From assembly GCF_003385395.1 (NCBI RefSeq), contig NZ_QNUG01000012.1:45136-109135 (forward strand): a stretch of DNA of 64,000 nucleotides, given 5' to 3'. Under the pieces are notes generated by a model. It did no database searches and had not been told where the DNA came from. It saw nothing but the letters and a program-made list of their open reading frames with translations. A program made the translations under genes and the position numbers. The DNA is from Epilithonimonas hispanica (GTDB lineage: Bacteria > Bacteroidota > Bacteroidia > Flavobacteriales > Weeksellaceae). This document shows positions 8,514-17,194 of the stretch, in pieces; position 1 is the first letter of the stretch, and each line of letters opens with the position of its first letter.

Positions 8514-9709
8514 GATTTTGAAAAAATTAAAGTTGAACAATTGCCTCCAAAGCCAAATGAATTGGAAAGAACGTGGTTAATATTTTTCTCTTTCAGGTCA
8601 GTTACAGGCGTTAAATCAAATTCTTCCATTTTAGTTTTAAAGTTCAGATTCGGAAAAATCAAATTATTTTGAATGGCTAATAATGAATAAACCGCTTCAA
8701 TTCCCGCCGCCGCAGCCAAAGTATGACCTGTAAACGCTTTCGTAGAACTGAATTCTGGTACTTTATTTTCTCCAAAAATTCTGATCATTGCAATTCCTTC
8801 CGACAAATCATTATTAGGAGTTGCCGTTCCGTGAACATTGATGTAATCGATATTTTCTTTTTCTAAACCAGAAACTTTTAAAGCTTTTTCCATCGCCAAA
8901 TATGCGCCTTGTCCGTTTTCCGAAGAGGCGGTTTGGTGATGTGCATCGTTCGCATTTCCATATCCTGAAAGATAACCCAGAACTTTTTTGTTTTCTTTTT
9001 TCACGATTTCATCAGATTCTAAAACAAGAAAGGCCGCGGCTTCTCCCAAATTCAAACCTTTTCTGTCGTTGTCAAAAGGTGTGTTGTAAGAATCTGTAAG
9101 AATCATCAAAGTGTTGAAACCGTTCAAAGTGAATTTTGAAAGGGAATCTGTTCCGCCGACAATTACTCTGTCAAGAACGCCGTTTTTAATCAGCTTTGCG
9201 CCCATCATAATGGCGTTGGCGGCAGACGAACAAGCCGTACTGATAGTCGAAACCATACCTTTCAAGCCAAGATAATCTGCAATCAATAAAGATGAATTTC
9301 CAGCGTCGTGTGAGTCAATATATTTTTGCTTTTCAGAGAAATCTTCGTAAGAATAGAAATATTTTTCGGTAACATCCATTCCACCAACGCTTGTTGAAGA
9401 AATGAGTCCTGTTTTATATTCATTAATGTCAGAAATTCCGGCACTTTCTACAGCTTCTTTTGCGGCAACAATTCCTAACAAAGAAGTTCTGGTAGCATTA
9501 TTATCTTCACTTAATTGAAGTTTTTTTACAAGCTCCTCGTTAGACAATTTTATTTCGCCGGTTTTAATATTTCCAGCGTGACGTGTTTCAAATAAACTGA
9601 TATCCGAAATGCCGTGTTTGCCGGATTTTAACGACCTCAAATTTTCCTCCACATTGTTTCCAATAGCAGAGATGATGCCCATTCCTGTTATAGCAATTTT
9701 TTGACTCAT
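8510..9709 (-). CDS. Beta-ketoacyl-ACP synthase II (FabF type)
   Basis: Complete condensing enzyme of 399 aa from the ATG at 9709 (a TTG at 9712 is less likely). Catalytic residues are present: Cys160 in STACSSA, His in VHGTATP, and His in GHTLAAAAG. GFGGNCSTLIF forms the usual C-terminal strand. It extends the polyene chain on ACP. The ACP gene ends three bases upstream and the Cys-less partner overlaps downstream (GTGA), a classic KS-CLF-ACP arrangement. Confidence 0.92.
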   Translation of the reverse strand: MSQKIAITGMGIISAIGNNVEENLRSLKSGKHGISDISLFETRHAGNIKTGEIKLSNEELVKKLQLSEDNNATRTSLLGIVAAKEAVESAGISDINEYKTGLISSTSVGGMDVTEKYFYSYEDFSEKQKYIDSHDAGNSSLLIADYLGLKGMVSTISTACSSAANAIMMGAKLIKNGVLDRVIVGGTDSLSKFTLNGFNTLMILTDSYNTPFDNDRKGLNLGEAAAFLVLESDEIVKKENKKVLGYLSGYGNANDAHHQTASSENGQGAYLAMEKALKVSGLEKENIDYINVHGTATPNNDLSEGIAMIRIFGENKVPEFSSTKAFTGHTLAAAAGIEAVYSLLAIQNNLIFPNLNFKTKMEEFDLTPVTDLKEKNINHVLSNSFGFGGNCSTLIFSKS

Positions 9710-9712
9710 CAA

Positions 9713-9970
9713 TTATTTTGTGCGATTTTCTTCAATGAACTTCGCCATTACTTCGATAGATTGGAAGATTTCTTTTCCCTTTTTCGGGTCAGATAATTTG
9801 ATTCCGTATTCTTTTTCAAGAAGAACGATTAATTCCAAAGCATCAATAGAATCCAATCCAAGACCACCTCCAAAAAGTGGGTCATTGTCTTTGATGTCTT
9901 CTACAGCAACATCTTCCAGGTTAAGAACTTCTACGATTTTGTTTTTTAATTCTAATTTTAAATCTCCCAT
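9713..9970 (-). CDS. Acyl carrier protein
   Basis: 85 aa, acidic and helical. The phosphopantetheine attachment Ser41 lies in GLDSIDALEL. It carries the growing aryl-polyene or alkyl chain for the neighbouring ketosynthases and dehydratases. Start ATG at 9970; the downstream ketosynthase begins three bases after the stop. Confidence 0.95.
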   Translation of the reverse strand: MGDLKLELKNKIVEVLNLEDVAVEDIKDNDPLFGGGLGLDSIDALELIVLLEKEYGIKLSDPKKGKEIFQSIEVMAKFIEENRTK

Positions 9971-10029
9971 AAAAATAATTTTAATTCAATAATTCTAATT
10001 ATTGAACATCGTTGTGTTGTTTAATTTTT

Positions 10030-10569
10030 CTAGTTATTTAGCAAATATACAAAAGCTTTGTAATTTTCTTTATAAAGTTCTACCCAGCCGCATAATACCT
10101 TTTCTGCTTTTCCAGAATTTAAAATCTGTTGTGCGTAATTGTTTAAAAATTCTTCATCCAATTCATCCAAGACGAAAAAAGCATTTTCGGTCTGCATTTT
10201 ATGTTTAATACTGATTTCACCCACGCAAATGTTAGGCAAAGTATACACGAAAACCGCAGGACTCGGAAAATAATTTTCCTGAGAATTGATGCTTTCTTGA
10301 TATTTAAAATCGGTGTCTAAACTTGATGATTTGTTTGCAAAAACCAAAGCCGTTTTGCTGTGGTCATCGTTTTTAAGAATCATTTCAGAAGCAAGAAAAG
10401 CGAGTTTGCTCAAGTTATCCATTTTATGAAATTTAGGATAATTCAGTTCTAAATTTTTATAAGCTTCTTTCGCAAAGTCTTGAAAATTTTCGGTTTGAGT
10501 TTCAAAAATAATTTCGTTGTTGAGAACGATTTTTGAATTTTCTACGGTGCAAATGTCTGTTTTCTTCAT
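10030..10569 (-). CDS. Short ketosynthase-like protein of the flexirubin cluster
   Basis: A 179-aa protein with segments resembling the N-terminal half of ketosynthases ([49 protein letters not shown]). The active-site motifs and the C-terminal half are missing. Similar short proteins are usually labelled 3-oxoacyl-ACP synthase in flavobacteria; a structural rather than catalytic role is more likely. It lies directly upstream of the ACP, with a 59-base gap. Beyond this its function is unknown. Confidence 0.7.
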   Translation of the reverse strand: MKKTDICTVENSKIVLNNEIIFETQTENFQDFAKEAYKNLELNYPKFHKMDNLSKLAFLASEMILKNDDHSKTALVFANKSSSLDTDFKYQESINSQENYFPSPAVFVYTLPNICVGEISIKHKMQTENAFFVLDELDEEFLNNYAQQILNSGKAEKVLCGWVELYKENYKAFVYLLNN

Positions 10570-10578
10570 TAATCAATT

Positions 10579-10866
10579 TTAAGGCCTTTTTGTTGGATTT
10601 TGGTGAGTGTTGAAAACAGAAAACACCACAATTTCATTCTCTATAACTTCATAGATAATGATGTAAGGAAATTTTTGAATATATGCTTCTCGAAAATTAT
10701 TACTCTTTAAAGGATAATGTAGCGGATTTTTTGTAATTCTGTCAAAAAAATTTTGAACACATTTTAAAAATTGAAGACCTAAGCCTTTTCTTTTGCTTTG
10801 GTAATATTCAATTGCCTCGGATAATTCTTTATGAGCATTTGACTTTAAAATTAATTTATAAGTCAT
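10579..10866 (-). CDS. RelE/ParE-family toxin of a type II TA module
   Basis: 95 aa. The pattern LILKSNAHKELSEAIEYYQSKRKGLGLQFL followed by NPLHYPL and YIIIYEVIENEIVVFSVFNTHQNP is typical of the ParE/RelE fold (helix pair, then beta sheet with a C-terminal strand). ParE members inhibit gyrase and RelE members cut mRNA; sequence alone does not separate them. The start overlaps the antitoxin's 3' end by 11 bases. The pair sits inside the pigment cluster, which suggests later insertion. Confidence 0.85.
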   Translation of the reverse strand: MTYKLILKSNAHKELSEAIEYYQSKRKGLGLQFLKCVQNFFDRITKNPLHYPLKSNNFREAYIQKFPYIIIYEVIENEIVVFSVFNTHQNPTKRP

Positions 10867-11098
10867 AATCTTTCATCAATCTTTGCTTTACTTCTTCCCA
10901 AGTATATGAAGGTGTTTCTCCTCTCAAATGTTTTTCTCTTTCAATTTCCAGTTTTTCATAATACCAATCTGGAACAGCAGGATAGTTTTCTTCCTGTTCC
11001 TCAACGTCTATAATTCCGTTGATTATACGCAGGATTCTCTCATCGGCAATATCAATGAACTCGTGAATTCTTTTTCTAATGTCTACAGTAGATTCCAT
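10856..11098 (-). CDS. Antitoxin of the RelE/ParE module
   Basis: 80-aa acidic protein. The N-terminal half is predicted helical (VDIRKRIHEFIDIADERILRIINGII) and would bind DNA or dimerise. The C-terminal half (PDWYYEKLEIEREKHLRGETPSYTWEEVKQRL) matches addiction-module components that wrap the toxin. It overlaps the toxin start, the usual antitoxin-first order. The pair probably represses its own promoter in the gap at 11099-11138. Confidence 0.8.
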   Translation of the reverse strand: MESTVDIRKRIHEFIDIADERILRIINGIIDVEEQEENYPAVPDWYYEKLEIEREKHLRGETPSYTWEEVKQRLMKDYDL

Positions 11099-11138
11099 TT
11101 CCTAAAACTTTAATCCTATCAAATTTACAAAATTATTT

Positions 11139-12272
11139 TTAGCATTTCTCCAAAACAATTGCTGCATTACATCCACCAAAACCTGAAGCCGTTTTCAAAA
11201 TATATTTGATTTCCGCAGGTAGGTTTTCTTTAATAATATTCAAAGATTGAGAAGTTCCCGTTTCTTCGAAGTTTTTTGATGGAATTAATATATTATTCAA
11301 AGCAGATTCCATAGAAATAATACTTTCCAATAATCCAGAAGCTCCCAAACAGTGGCCATAATAAGCTTTCAAACTGTTCAAAGGAACATTTTGTAATTCA
11401 ATCCTATTGAAAGCGATGGCTTCCATTTCGTCGTTGTAAATTGTTGCTGTTCCGTGTGCAGAAATAAAATCAATTTTTTCTGATGAAATCTTGGCTTCCG
11501 TCATCGCATTTTTGATGCTTGAAAACAATCCTTCACCAGTTCTTGATGGTCCGGAAATATGGTTTGCATCATTAATTGCTGAATCTCCTAAAATTTTAAA
11601 ACTAAATTTCTCGTTTTGATTTAACTCTGAAGTGATGTAAACCGCTGCGGTTGCTTCTCCAATATTGATTCCGTCACGGTTTTTGTCGTAAGGTTTGCAG
11701 ATTTCTGTTCCAATCGCCTGAAAAGAATTAAAACCCGAAATAACAAATTCTGAAATTTCGTCTCCGGCAATCACAAAAGCATCTTTATATTTTCCTGCCT
11801 GAATCATATTTTTTGCCACAGCAATCGCCATTACTCCGGAAACACAAGCATTAGAAACAACAATTGGTTTAGTTCTAAATCCGAAAAAATCAGCAATTTT
11901 TTGAGCTAAATTAGAAAGGAAAGCACCTTCCGGTAAAGTTTCCTGATTCTTTAATAAACTGATATTTCCTTTTGTTGTCGATAAAATAAAAGCTGTTTCT
12001 TCTGAAACTGGATGTTTTTCAATTAAAGGTTTTAGACTCAACAAAAACATTTTTTCCAGCCTTGTGAAATTCTGATTTTCGAAGTGCTTCTGAAACTCAT
12101 TTTCTAATTCACCGGAATCAATCATTGAAGCGTAAAAAGGCTCTTGATTTTCTATGATTTTATGTAAAGCTACGCCTGATTTTCCTTCCAAAAGAGCATT
12201 CCAATTGAATGGAACATCGAAACCTAAAGGCGTGACACAGTTGTAATCTGTAATGTAAATTTCCTTTTTCAT
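11139..12272 (-). CDS. Beta-ketoacyl-ACP synthase (FabF type)
   Basis: 377 aa with a complete active site: Cys143 in SNACVSG, His in SAHGTATI, and His in YYGHCLGASG; it ends with GFGGCNAAIVLE. A second active condensing enzyme of the cluster, probably acting on a different chain length or on the alkyl chain precursors of the resorcinol. The ATG overlaps the stop of the thioesterase gene (TAATG), so the two are coupled. Confidence 0.9.
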   Translation of the reverse strand: MKKEIYITDYNCVTPLGFDVPFNWNALLEGKSGVALHKIIENQEPFYASMIDSGELENEFQKHFENQNFTRLEKMFLLSLKPLIEKHPVSEETAFILSTTKGNISLLKNQETLPEGAFLSNLAQKIADFFGFRTKPIVVSNACVSGVMAIAVAKNMIQAGKYKDAFVIAGDEISEFVISGFNSFQAIGTEICKPYDKNRDGINIGEATAAVYITSELNQNEKFSFKILGDSAINDANHISGPSRTGEGLFSSIKNAMTEAKISSEKIDFISAHGTATIYNDEMEAIAFNRIELQNVPLNSLKAYYGHCLGASGLLESIISMESALNNILIPSKNFEETGTSQSLNIIKENLPAEIKYILKTASGFGGCNAAIVLEKC

Positions 12273-12691
12273 TATAATCCCATTTTATCTTTCCAAGCCT
12301 GAAAAAATTCAGGATTATATAAGCATAAATTATTATCAGAATCCAAAAAAACCTGAATCGTTTCTCCTGAACAAACTAACTTATTTTCTTCGTTAAAAAG
12401 CTCGTATTTATAAATCAGTTTTGCCGAAACAGAATTCACGAAAGTTGTCACAATTTTGAAAGTTTCACCATATTTCAAAGGAAGAAAATGTTCGCAGGTA
12501 CTTTTCACAATTGGAGTTACAAATCCAGCTTTCTGAATATCAAGATAGGTCAAGCCGTGCTGTCTTCCGAAAGCTTCTCTTCCGTCTTCAAAATAGACGA
12601 TGTAATGACCATGCCACACAATTCCGAGTGGGTCTGTTTCGTTAAATCTTACGCGTACTTCTTCGGTACAAGTTAAATCTTTAGACTGCAT
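12272..12691 (-). CDS. Acyl-CoA/acyl-ACP thioesterase (4-hydroxybenzoyl-CoA thioesterase-like hotdog)
   Basis: From the ATG at 12691 the protein is 139 aa: VRVRFNETDPLGIVWHGHYIVYFEDGREAF carries the catalytic Asp of 4HBT hotdog thioesterases. It would release or transfer acyl chains in pigment synthesis. A longer start at 12724 would overlap the ABC permease by 44 bases and add a non-conserved stretch; 12691 gives an 11-base overlap and is preferred. Confidence 0.85.
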   Translation of the reverse strand: MQSKDLTCTEEVRVRFNETDPLGIVWHGHYIVYFEDGREAFGRQHGLTYLDIQKAGFVTPIVKSTCEHFLPLKYGETFKIVTTFVNSVSAKLIYKYELFNEENKLVCSGETIQVFLDSDNNLCLYNPEFFQAWKDKMGL

Positions 12692-13946
12692 TTTGTTTTC
12701 TTTCGTAAAATAATGAAATAGCAATCATCGCTATATAAAATAGAAAAAGGAAAACAAGTTCTTTAGCAATATTTCCAATTCCGCTGTTTCGTAAAATAAT
12801 ATCGTAATAAGCATTCAATCCCCAATTCATTGGAGAAAATGCTGCGATTTTCTGCATAAATTCCGGCATTAAAAATACGGGAACCCAAATTCCTCCAACT
12901 GCTGCCAAAACTACAACCGAAGTTGCGCCAAAAGGAGCAGACTGTTCTTGAGTATTGGACATTGTTCCGATTAAAATTCCAAATCCAATCGCTGCTAATC
13001 CCGCAAATAAAGTTACTATGATTAAATGAAACATTTTTCCTGTCACATCAAATTGCGGCAGATTCATATAAGGGAAAAGCCAAACGCCAACTGCAACCAT
13101 CAGCAAAAACTGAATGACACAGATAATTAAATAGGTAAATGTTTTTCCTAAAATATGAATGAAATAAGGTGTTGGACTAATGCGAATTCTTACACTCGTT
13201 CCTTGACTTTTTTCTTTAACCAAGTTAATAGACAAAGGCACAACAATAAAGAAAATTGCAAACAATGCCCAAGCCGGAACATTGTGTTGAACCGAATTTG
13301 GAATAACATCTAATTTACCATTTTTCGGAATGATTTCTTTGAAACTGATTAAATTTTTATTCTCTTCCAGATTTTCTGTTGTTCCCAGTTGGTCTTGGAA
13401 AGCTTTATAGATTTTTTTGTTCTCAATTTCAAAAACCATTTTATTAATGGCATTCATAACTGAGTTTTTAAAACCTAGATTGGTTGCCGGGTCAAAATAC
13501 AAATGAATGTCTTTGGTTTTCACGGCAGAGATTTTTGCCGAAGCTGAGTCTGCATCTAACCCAAAAGAACTCACAATGGTTTGAACTTTGGAATCAATAT
13601 TTGAATTTAAATCTTTGGTTAAATTTTCAGGAATGACAATCGCCATCTGATAATCTCCACCGAAAACAGCTTCCTGAGCAGACTTTTCATTATAATCTGT
13701 AACCAGTTCAAATGTTTTACTGTCTTTAAGTTCCTGCGTGATGACTTTTGAAACTTCAGACTTATCATTATCAATAAAAATAATCGGAATTTTTGAACCT
13801 TCAAGATTTTTGAATGTCGAATCCTGAATCAAAGTAATCGTAATAATCAAAAGCAAAGGCATCAGAAAAATAATGACAATTCCACCAGAATCTCTCTTCA
13901 ATAACTGAATTTCTTTGATAAAACTTCTCCACAATTTATACAACAT
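12681..13946 (-). CDS. ABC-2 type exporter permease
   Basis: 421 aa. One N-terminal membrane helix (IVIIFLMPLLLIITITLI), a large periplasmic loop of roughly 180 residues, then five hydrophobic segments near the C-terminus; this is the ABC-2/YhgE-like layout. It pairs with the ATPase encoded upstream (11-base overlap). It probably exports a pigment precursor or lipid. The Ala/Gly-rich stretch GATSVVVLAAVGGIWVPVF is the conserved ABC-2 signature region. Confidence 0.88.
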   Translation of the reverse strand: MLYKLWRSFIKEIQLLKRDSGGIVIIFLMPLLLIITITLIQDSTFKNLEGSKIPIIFIDNDKSEVSKVITQELKDSKTFELVTDYNEKSAQEAVFGGDYQMAIVIPENLTKDLNSNIDSKVQTIVSSFGLDADSASAKISAVKTKDIHLYFDPATNLGFKNSVMNAINKMVFEIENKKIYKAFQDQLGTTENLEENKNLISFKEIIPKNGKLDVIPNSVQHNVPAWALFAIFFIVVPLSINLVKEKSQGTSVRIRISPTPYFIHILGKTFTYLIICVIQFLLMVAVGVWLFPYMNLPQFDVTGKMFHLIIVTLFAGLAAIGFGILIGTMSNTQEQSAPFGATSVVVLAAVGGIWVPVFLMPEFMQKIAAFSPMNWGLNAYYDIILRNSGIGNIAKELVFLFLFYIAMIAISLFYERKQNAV

Positions 13947-14688
13947 CTCTCAATTCTTTTCCGGTTAATGAAATGAAAACATCCTCAAGATTTTCCGCAT
14001 TAGCAACTCTTTTTACTAATTCTTCCGGCGTTCCTGTTGCGTGGATTTTTCCGTGGTCGATAATGGCGATTTTTGTACAAAATTCCTCAGCTTCAGAAAG
14101 ATGATGCGATGTATAAATGATACAAGTTCCTTTTTTATTTAAATCTAAAAGATAATCAATAATGGCTTTTTTTGACTGCACGTCAACGCCAACAGTTGGT
14201 TCGTCTAAAAACAAAACCTTTGGATTGTGAAGCGTTCCCGCAATAAGATTACATCTACGTTTCATTCCACCAGAAAACTGTTCTATTTTTTTATCTGCAA
14301 ATTTTGATAAGCCCATTATTTCCAGAGCTTCATCAATTTTTTTGTGAATACTTTTAGGCTTTAATCCATATAAACTTCCGAAGAACAAAAGATTTTCTTT
14401 GGCTGTTAAAGTTGGATAAAGTGCATATTCCTGCGGAACAACACCAATAATTTGTTTGATTTTCGAATTGTCTTTTTTAGGAGATAATCCGTTAATGGTA
14501 AAACTTCCCGAAGTTGGTTTAATTAAACCAGAAAGCATAGAAATCAATGTTGTTTTTCCGGCTCCGTTGGGTCCGAGAATTCCGTAGATTTCGTTTTTAT
14601 CAATATTCAACGAAATATCATTTACAGAAAACTCATCGGAGCTTTTGTATTTTTTATAAAGGTTTTTTATTTCGATGATATGTTCCAA
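13936..14688 (-). CDS. ABC transporter ATP-binding protein
   Basis: Walker A GPNGAGKTT, signature FSGGMKRR, Walker B VLFLDEPTVGVD and the H-loop in YTSHHLSEAE are all present. The longest open frame starts at 14841, but residues before ILEHIIEIKNLYKKY do not look like ABC sequence. A TTG at 14688 gives about 250 aa, the family's normal length, and overlaps the BtrH-like gene by 35 bases. It energises the permease encoded downstream. Confidence 0.9.
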   Translation of the reverse strand: MEHIIEIKNLYKKYKSSDEFSVNDISLNIDKNEIYGILGPNGAGKTTLISMLSGLIKPTSGSFTINGLSPKKDNSKIKQIIGVVPQEYALYPTLTAKENLLFFGSLYGLKPKSIHKKIDEALEIMGLSKFADKKIEQFSGGMKRRCNLIAGTLHNPKVLFLDEPTVGVDVQSKKAIIDYLLDLNKKGTCIIYTSHHLSEAEEFCTKIAIIDHGKIHATGTPEELVKRVANAENLEDVFISLTGKELRDVV

Positions 14689-15685
14689 AATAAATCGCTT
14701 TTCTAAGTTTTTTATAAAAAGCTTCTTCCAAATCTGCAATATGCAACATCGATTTTGAAAGCTGATTGTAAATATCACTTTTCGAATTTCTATTCTTATA
14801 AACTCGTGCAATATCCACGGCGAAATCTCGCCAAAGATCACCGATTCTGGTAATTTCTTTGGATAATTCTTTCAGTTCGTCATTTTTTAGAATCACAGAT
14901 GCTTCTTGTAAAAAAGCACCGTAAATAAATCTAAATCCGCCACCGCCAGTTCCTATTTCTTCCTGCATTCGGATTAATTGTCCAAGATAATGATTGGTCA
15001 CTTTTGTGCCTTTTTTCTCAGCCCATTTCGGAATACTTTTCGCAACCCAACGCATTGCTTTTACTCCGATTAAAGGAACAGGAGCAAGCATATTTTTGCA
15101 AGTATCCTTAATTCCTTTTTTGATAGCTTCTTCAAGGTTTATATTTTCCGGAATATGCGTTGGAAAATACATATGACCTTTCGGCGGAAGTGCACCTTTT
15201 GCGTAACGTACTTTTTCTAATTCCGCTTCAGAAAGGGAAGTTGCGAAATCCATTACCGGATCGCTAATTAAAAATCTCCCGTTTTCTTTGCCATAAACCA
15301 CAAGATTATGAGCGTTGAAATGGAATTTATATTCTTCCGGAAAATAGGTTAAGTTGAAAACTCCAACTTGTAAACCAGTTGGAATATTATTTTCTAAATT
15401 TTTTTCTAAAGCCGTCTGCGCCTCTTTTGGATTGGAGAATTTTTGTCTTTTTATTTTAATTCCCAGTCTTTTTGCCGCTTTGCTGAAAATTGCTCCAGGC
15501 ATCGGACGATAACTGAATCCGGGAGCGAAATTTACTTTTAAGAAAGGTAAATACACGAAAAATAATCCCGAACCGATTCCAAAAATCACTGGTTCGCTGA
15601 GTTTTAAACCTCTGTTGAGTAACAAATTGGAGGCGACACCGTTTTCGCAATGTGCGGTCTGATGGTGTTCAAAGTTGATTTGCAT
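14654..15685 (-). CDS. BtrH N-terminal domain / DUF4872-type protein
   Basis: 343 aa. The start FEHHQTAHCENGVASNLLLN matches the BtrH N-terminal (butirosin H-like) papain-type fold with a Cys/His pair: Cys13 here, and His in NAHNLVVYG. BtrH is an acyltransferase that moves an acyl group from ACP to an amine. The C-terminal ~120 residues fit the DUF4872 partner domain. In a flexirubin cluster such a protein could transfer the aryl-polyene acyl group from ACP onto the dialkylresorcinol; this is inference. Confidence 0.8.
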   Translation of the reverse strand: MQINFEHHQTAHCENGVASNLLLNRGLKLSEPVIFGIGSGLFFVYLPFLKVNFAPGFSYRPMPGAIFSKAAKRLGIKIKRQKFSNPKEAQTALEKNLENNIPTGLQVGVFNLTYFPEEYKFHFNAHNLVVYGKENGRFLISDPVMDFATSLSEAELEKVRYAKGALPPKGHMYFPTHIPENINLEEAIKKGIKDTCKNMLAPVPLIGVKAMRWVAKSIPKWAEKKGTKVTNHYLGQLIRMQEEIGTGGGGFRFIYGAFLQEASVILKNDELKELSKEITRIGDLWRDFAVDIARVYKNRNSKSDIYNQLSKSMLHIADLEEAFYKKLRKAIYFGTYHRNKKPL

Positions 15686-15687
15686 AT

Positions 15688-16092
15688 TTATTTACCGTCG
15701 AAATTTTTCAGTTCTTCTACCGAAATTCCGAATGCATCGGCATATTTTTTCAAAGTAGAATCGCTTAGTTTTTTGAAAATTTTTGGTTTTGAATGTCGTT
15801 TTACGGCCCATTGCCATTTGCCAACATAAGCTGCAAGAACCTGTAAATCCATTTTATTGAACTCCATAAAATAGACGATTGGACTTACGATTCCATCTGC
15901 AACGTTTTGTTTAGCTTCTTCGATTCTTTCATAAATGAGTTCCATCGATTCGTCCAACGCTGCTTTTTTGGCTTCCCAGCCAATACTTTGAGCGGTGGTG
16001 TAATTGTTGTTTTCATCAGTCACATATAACATTTCGGTCATGTTGGCGGACTGAAGATTGCTTTCGTCTTGTGGAATATCTTGCTTTTTCAT
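15688..16092 (-). CDS. Conserved hypothetical protein of the flexirubin cluster
   Basis: 134 aa from the ATG at 16092 (MKKQDIPQDE); an upstream ATG at 16116 is possible. It is acidic at the N-terminus, with long helices (AKKAALDESMELIYERIEEAKQ, YFMEFNKMDLQVLAAYVGK) and an end like half a lambda-repressor HTH (LKKYADAFGISVEELKNF). It may bind DNA or be a small scaffold; I do not recognise a function. It is separated from the BtrH-like gene by two bases. Confidence 0.7.
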   Translation of the reverse strand: MKKQDIPQDESNLQSANMTEMLYVTDENNNYTTAQSIGWEAKKAALDESMELIYERIEEAKQNVADGIVSPIVYFMEFNKMDLQVLAAYVGKWQWAVKRHSKPKIFKKLSDSTLKKYADAFGISVEELKNFDGK

Positions 16093-16184
16093 CTGGTTGT
16101 ATTTATTGTTTCTCAAAAGTCAGATGGAACATCCATAATCATAATTTTGTTTTTTGAAAGACATTTTGAGGATGAATGTTTCAT

Positions 16185-16625
16185 TTATTTTACTTCTTGA
16201 ATAAATAAATTGATTTCTGCTCTGATTAACAATTCATCATTAAGAAAAGTCTCGCAAAAGATGTTGCAGATTTTGTCAAACTGAGAAATCAATGAAGCTT
16301 TCGAAATGATAATGTCGTCAACTTTTGGTAAGGCAAAAATTTCTATTTTCTTGATATTAGTTATAAAACCAATGACTTTAGTTTCTACATCAGGATTCTG
16401 AAAAAAACTCTGCCCCAAAATCGATGAGCAAGTCTGAGCAAGGTTTTCTATTAATCCAGCTTCAACAAATTCATTATTGAAAACAAAAATATTATCCTTT
16501 TCAATCTTAAAAGAAGTGATAACTTTTTCCTGAGTCAGTTCCAGAATGTAATCTGTCATCAGCATTGGTTCGCGATGAGGCAGAAAATTGTGGATGTTGA
16601 TCAGGTTTTCGTCTTTCAGTTCCAT
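16185..16625 (-). CDS. Hotdog-fold dehydratase-like protein
   Basis: 146 aa from the ATG at 16625 (MELKDENLINIHNFLPHREPMLMTDYI). The pattern of LPHREPMLMTD, FVEAGLIENLAQT and a C-terminal sheet matches ApeP/FabZ-like hotdog proteins of aryl-polyene clusters. FabZ's GHFPG motif is replaced by VFNNEFVEAG, so catalysis may differ. Six residues before this start are not conserved-looking. It probably dehydrates or binds ACP-linked intermediates. Confidence 0.75.
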   Translation of the reverse strand: MELKDENLINIHNFLPHREPMLMTDYILELTQEKVITSFKIEKDNIFVFNNEFVEAGLIENLAQTCSSILGQSFFQNPDVETKVIGFITNIKKIEIFALPKVDDIIISKASLISQFDKICNIFCETFLNDELLIRAEINLFIQEVK

Positions 16626-16633
16626 ATTTTGAT

Positions 16634-16655
16634 TTAACCACAAAAGTTACAAAAG
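16634..16655. repeat. Single arm of the AACCACAAAAG repeat
   Basis: AACCACAAAAGTTACAAAAG here matches the arms at 6323-6343 and 6459-6480 with at most one mismatch. It lies directly upstream of the 146-aa hotdog gene. Confidence 0.5.
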
Positions 16656-16762
16656 CTTTTGCTGTTTTTTATTTTTAAAAAGTTCAAAAAAGATAATCTT
16701 TTTAAAATGCTCTTTTTTGAACTTAGAATAATTAATTTTTTCTTCTGTGACTTATTTTTTAA

Positions 16763-17194
16763 TTATTTCACTACGGTTTTCATCTGGGATTTTGCAATCA
16801 CTTTATCATCGATTTTTGTAATGATTTCTACCAGAGTTACACCCATCATTTCATTAATAATAGTCGCTTCAGATTTTAATTGATCTCCAACTTTTGGTAA
16901 ACTTTCAGCTTCAAAAGATTTGATTGCGCCAATGTAGCCTGTCGGAGATTCTTTTCCCAAAAGAAAATATTTGTAACCTGTATGAAGCGCCACACTTTGA
17001 GCTTGATGTTCAATCAAACCGGAAGCTTGAAATATATTTTCATTAACAAAAATATTATCTTCTTTAATGACAAATTCGGAAATCAAATGATTTTCCGAAT
17101 ATTCCAAAAGTCCGCTTACCATCACAAAAGGAAACTTTTGCGGAATCAGACTTTCTATAAAATCTTTGTCAGAGTTTGGTAACTTGATTTCCAT
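16763..17194 (-). CDS. Hotdog-fold dehydratase-like protein (second copy)
   Basis: 143 aa from the ATG at 17194 (MEIKLPNSDKDFIESLIPQKFPFVMVSG). It shares the layout of the preceding hotdog gene: IPQKFPFVMV, FVNENIFQASGLIEHQAQSVAL, GAIKSFEAESLPKVGD. The two look like paralogues that could form a heterodimeric dehydratase. The ATG overlaps the darB stop (TAATG), so it is translated after darB. Confidence 0.78.
   Translation of the reverse strand: MEIKLPNSDKDFIESLIPQKFPFVMVSGLLEYSENHLISEFVIKEDNIFVNENIFQASGLIEHQAQSVALHTGYKYFLLGKESPTGYIGAIKSFEAESLPKVGDQLKSEATIINEMMGVTLVEIITKIDDKVIAKSQMKTVVK

Noticed and set aside
14689..14841. Longer N-terminus of the ABC ATPase (start at 14841)
   Set aside because: The added 51 residues lie in the overlapping BtrH-like gene and do not resemble ABC proteins.
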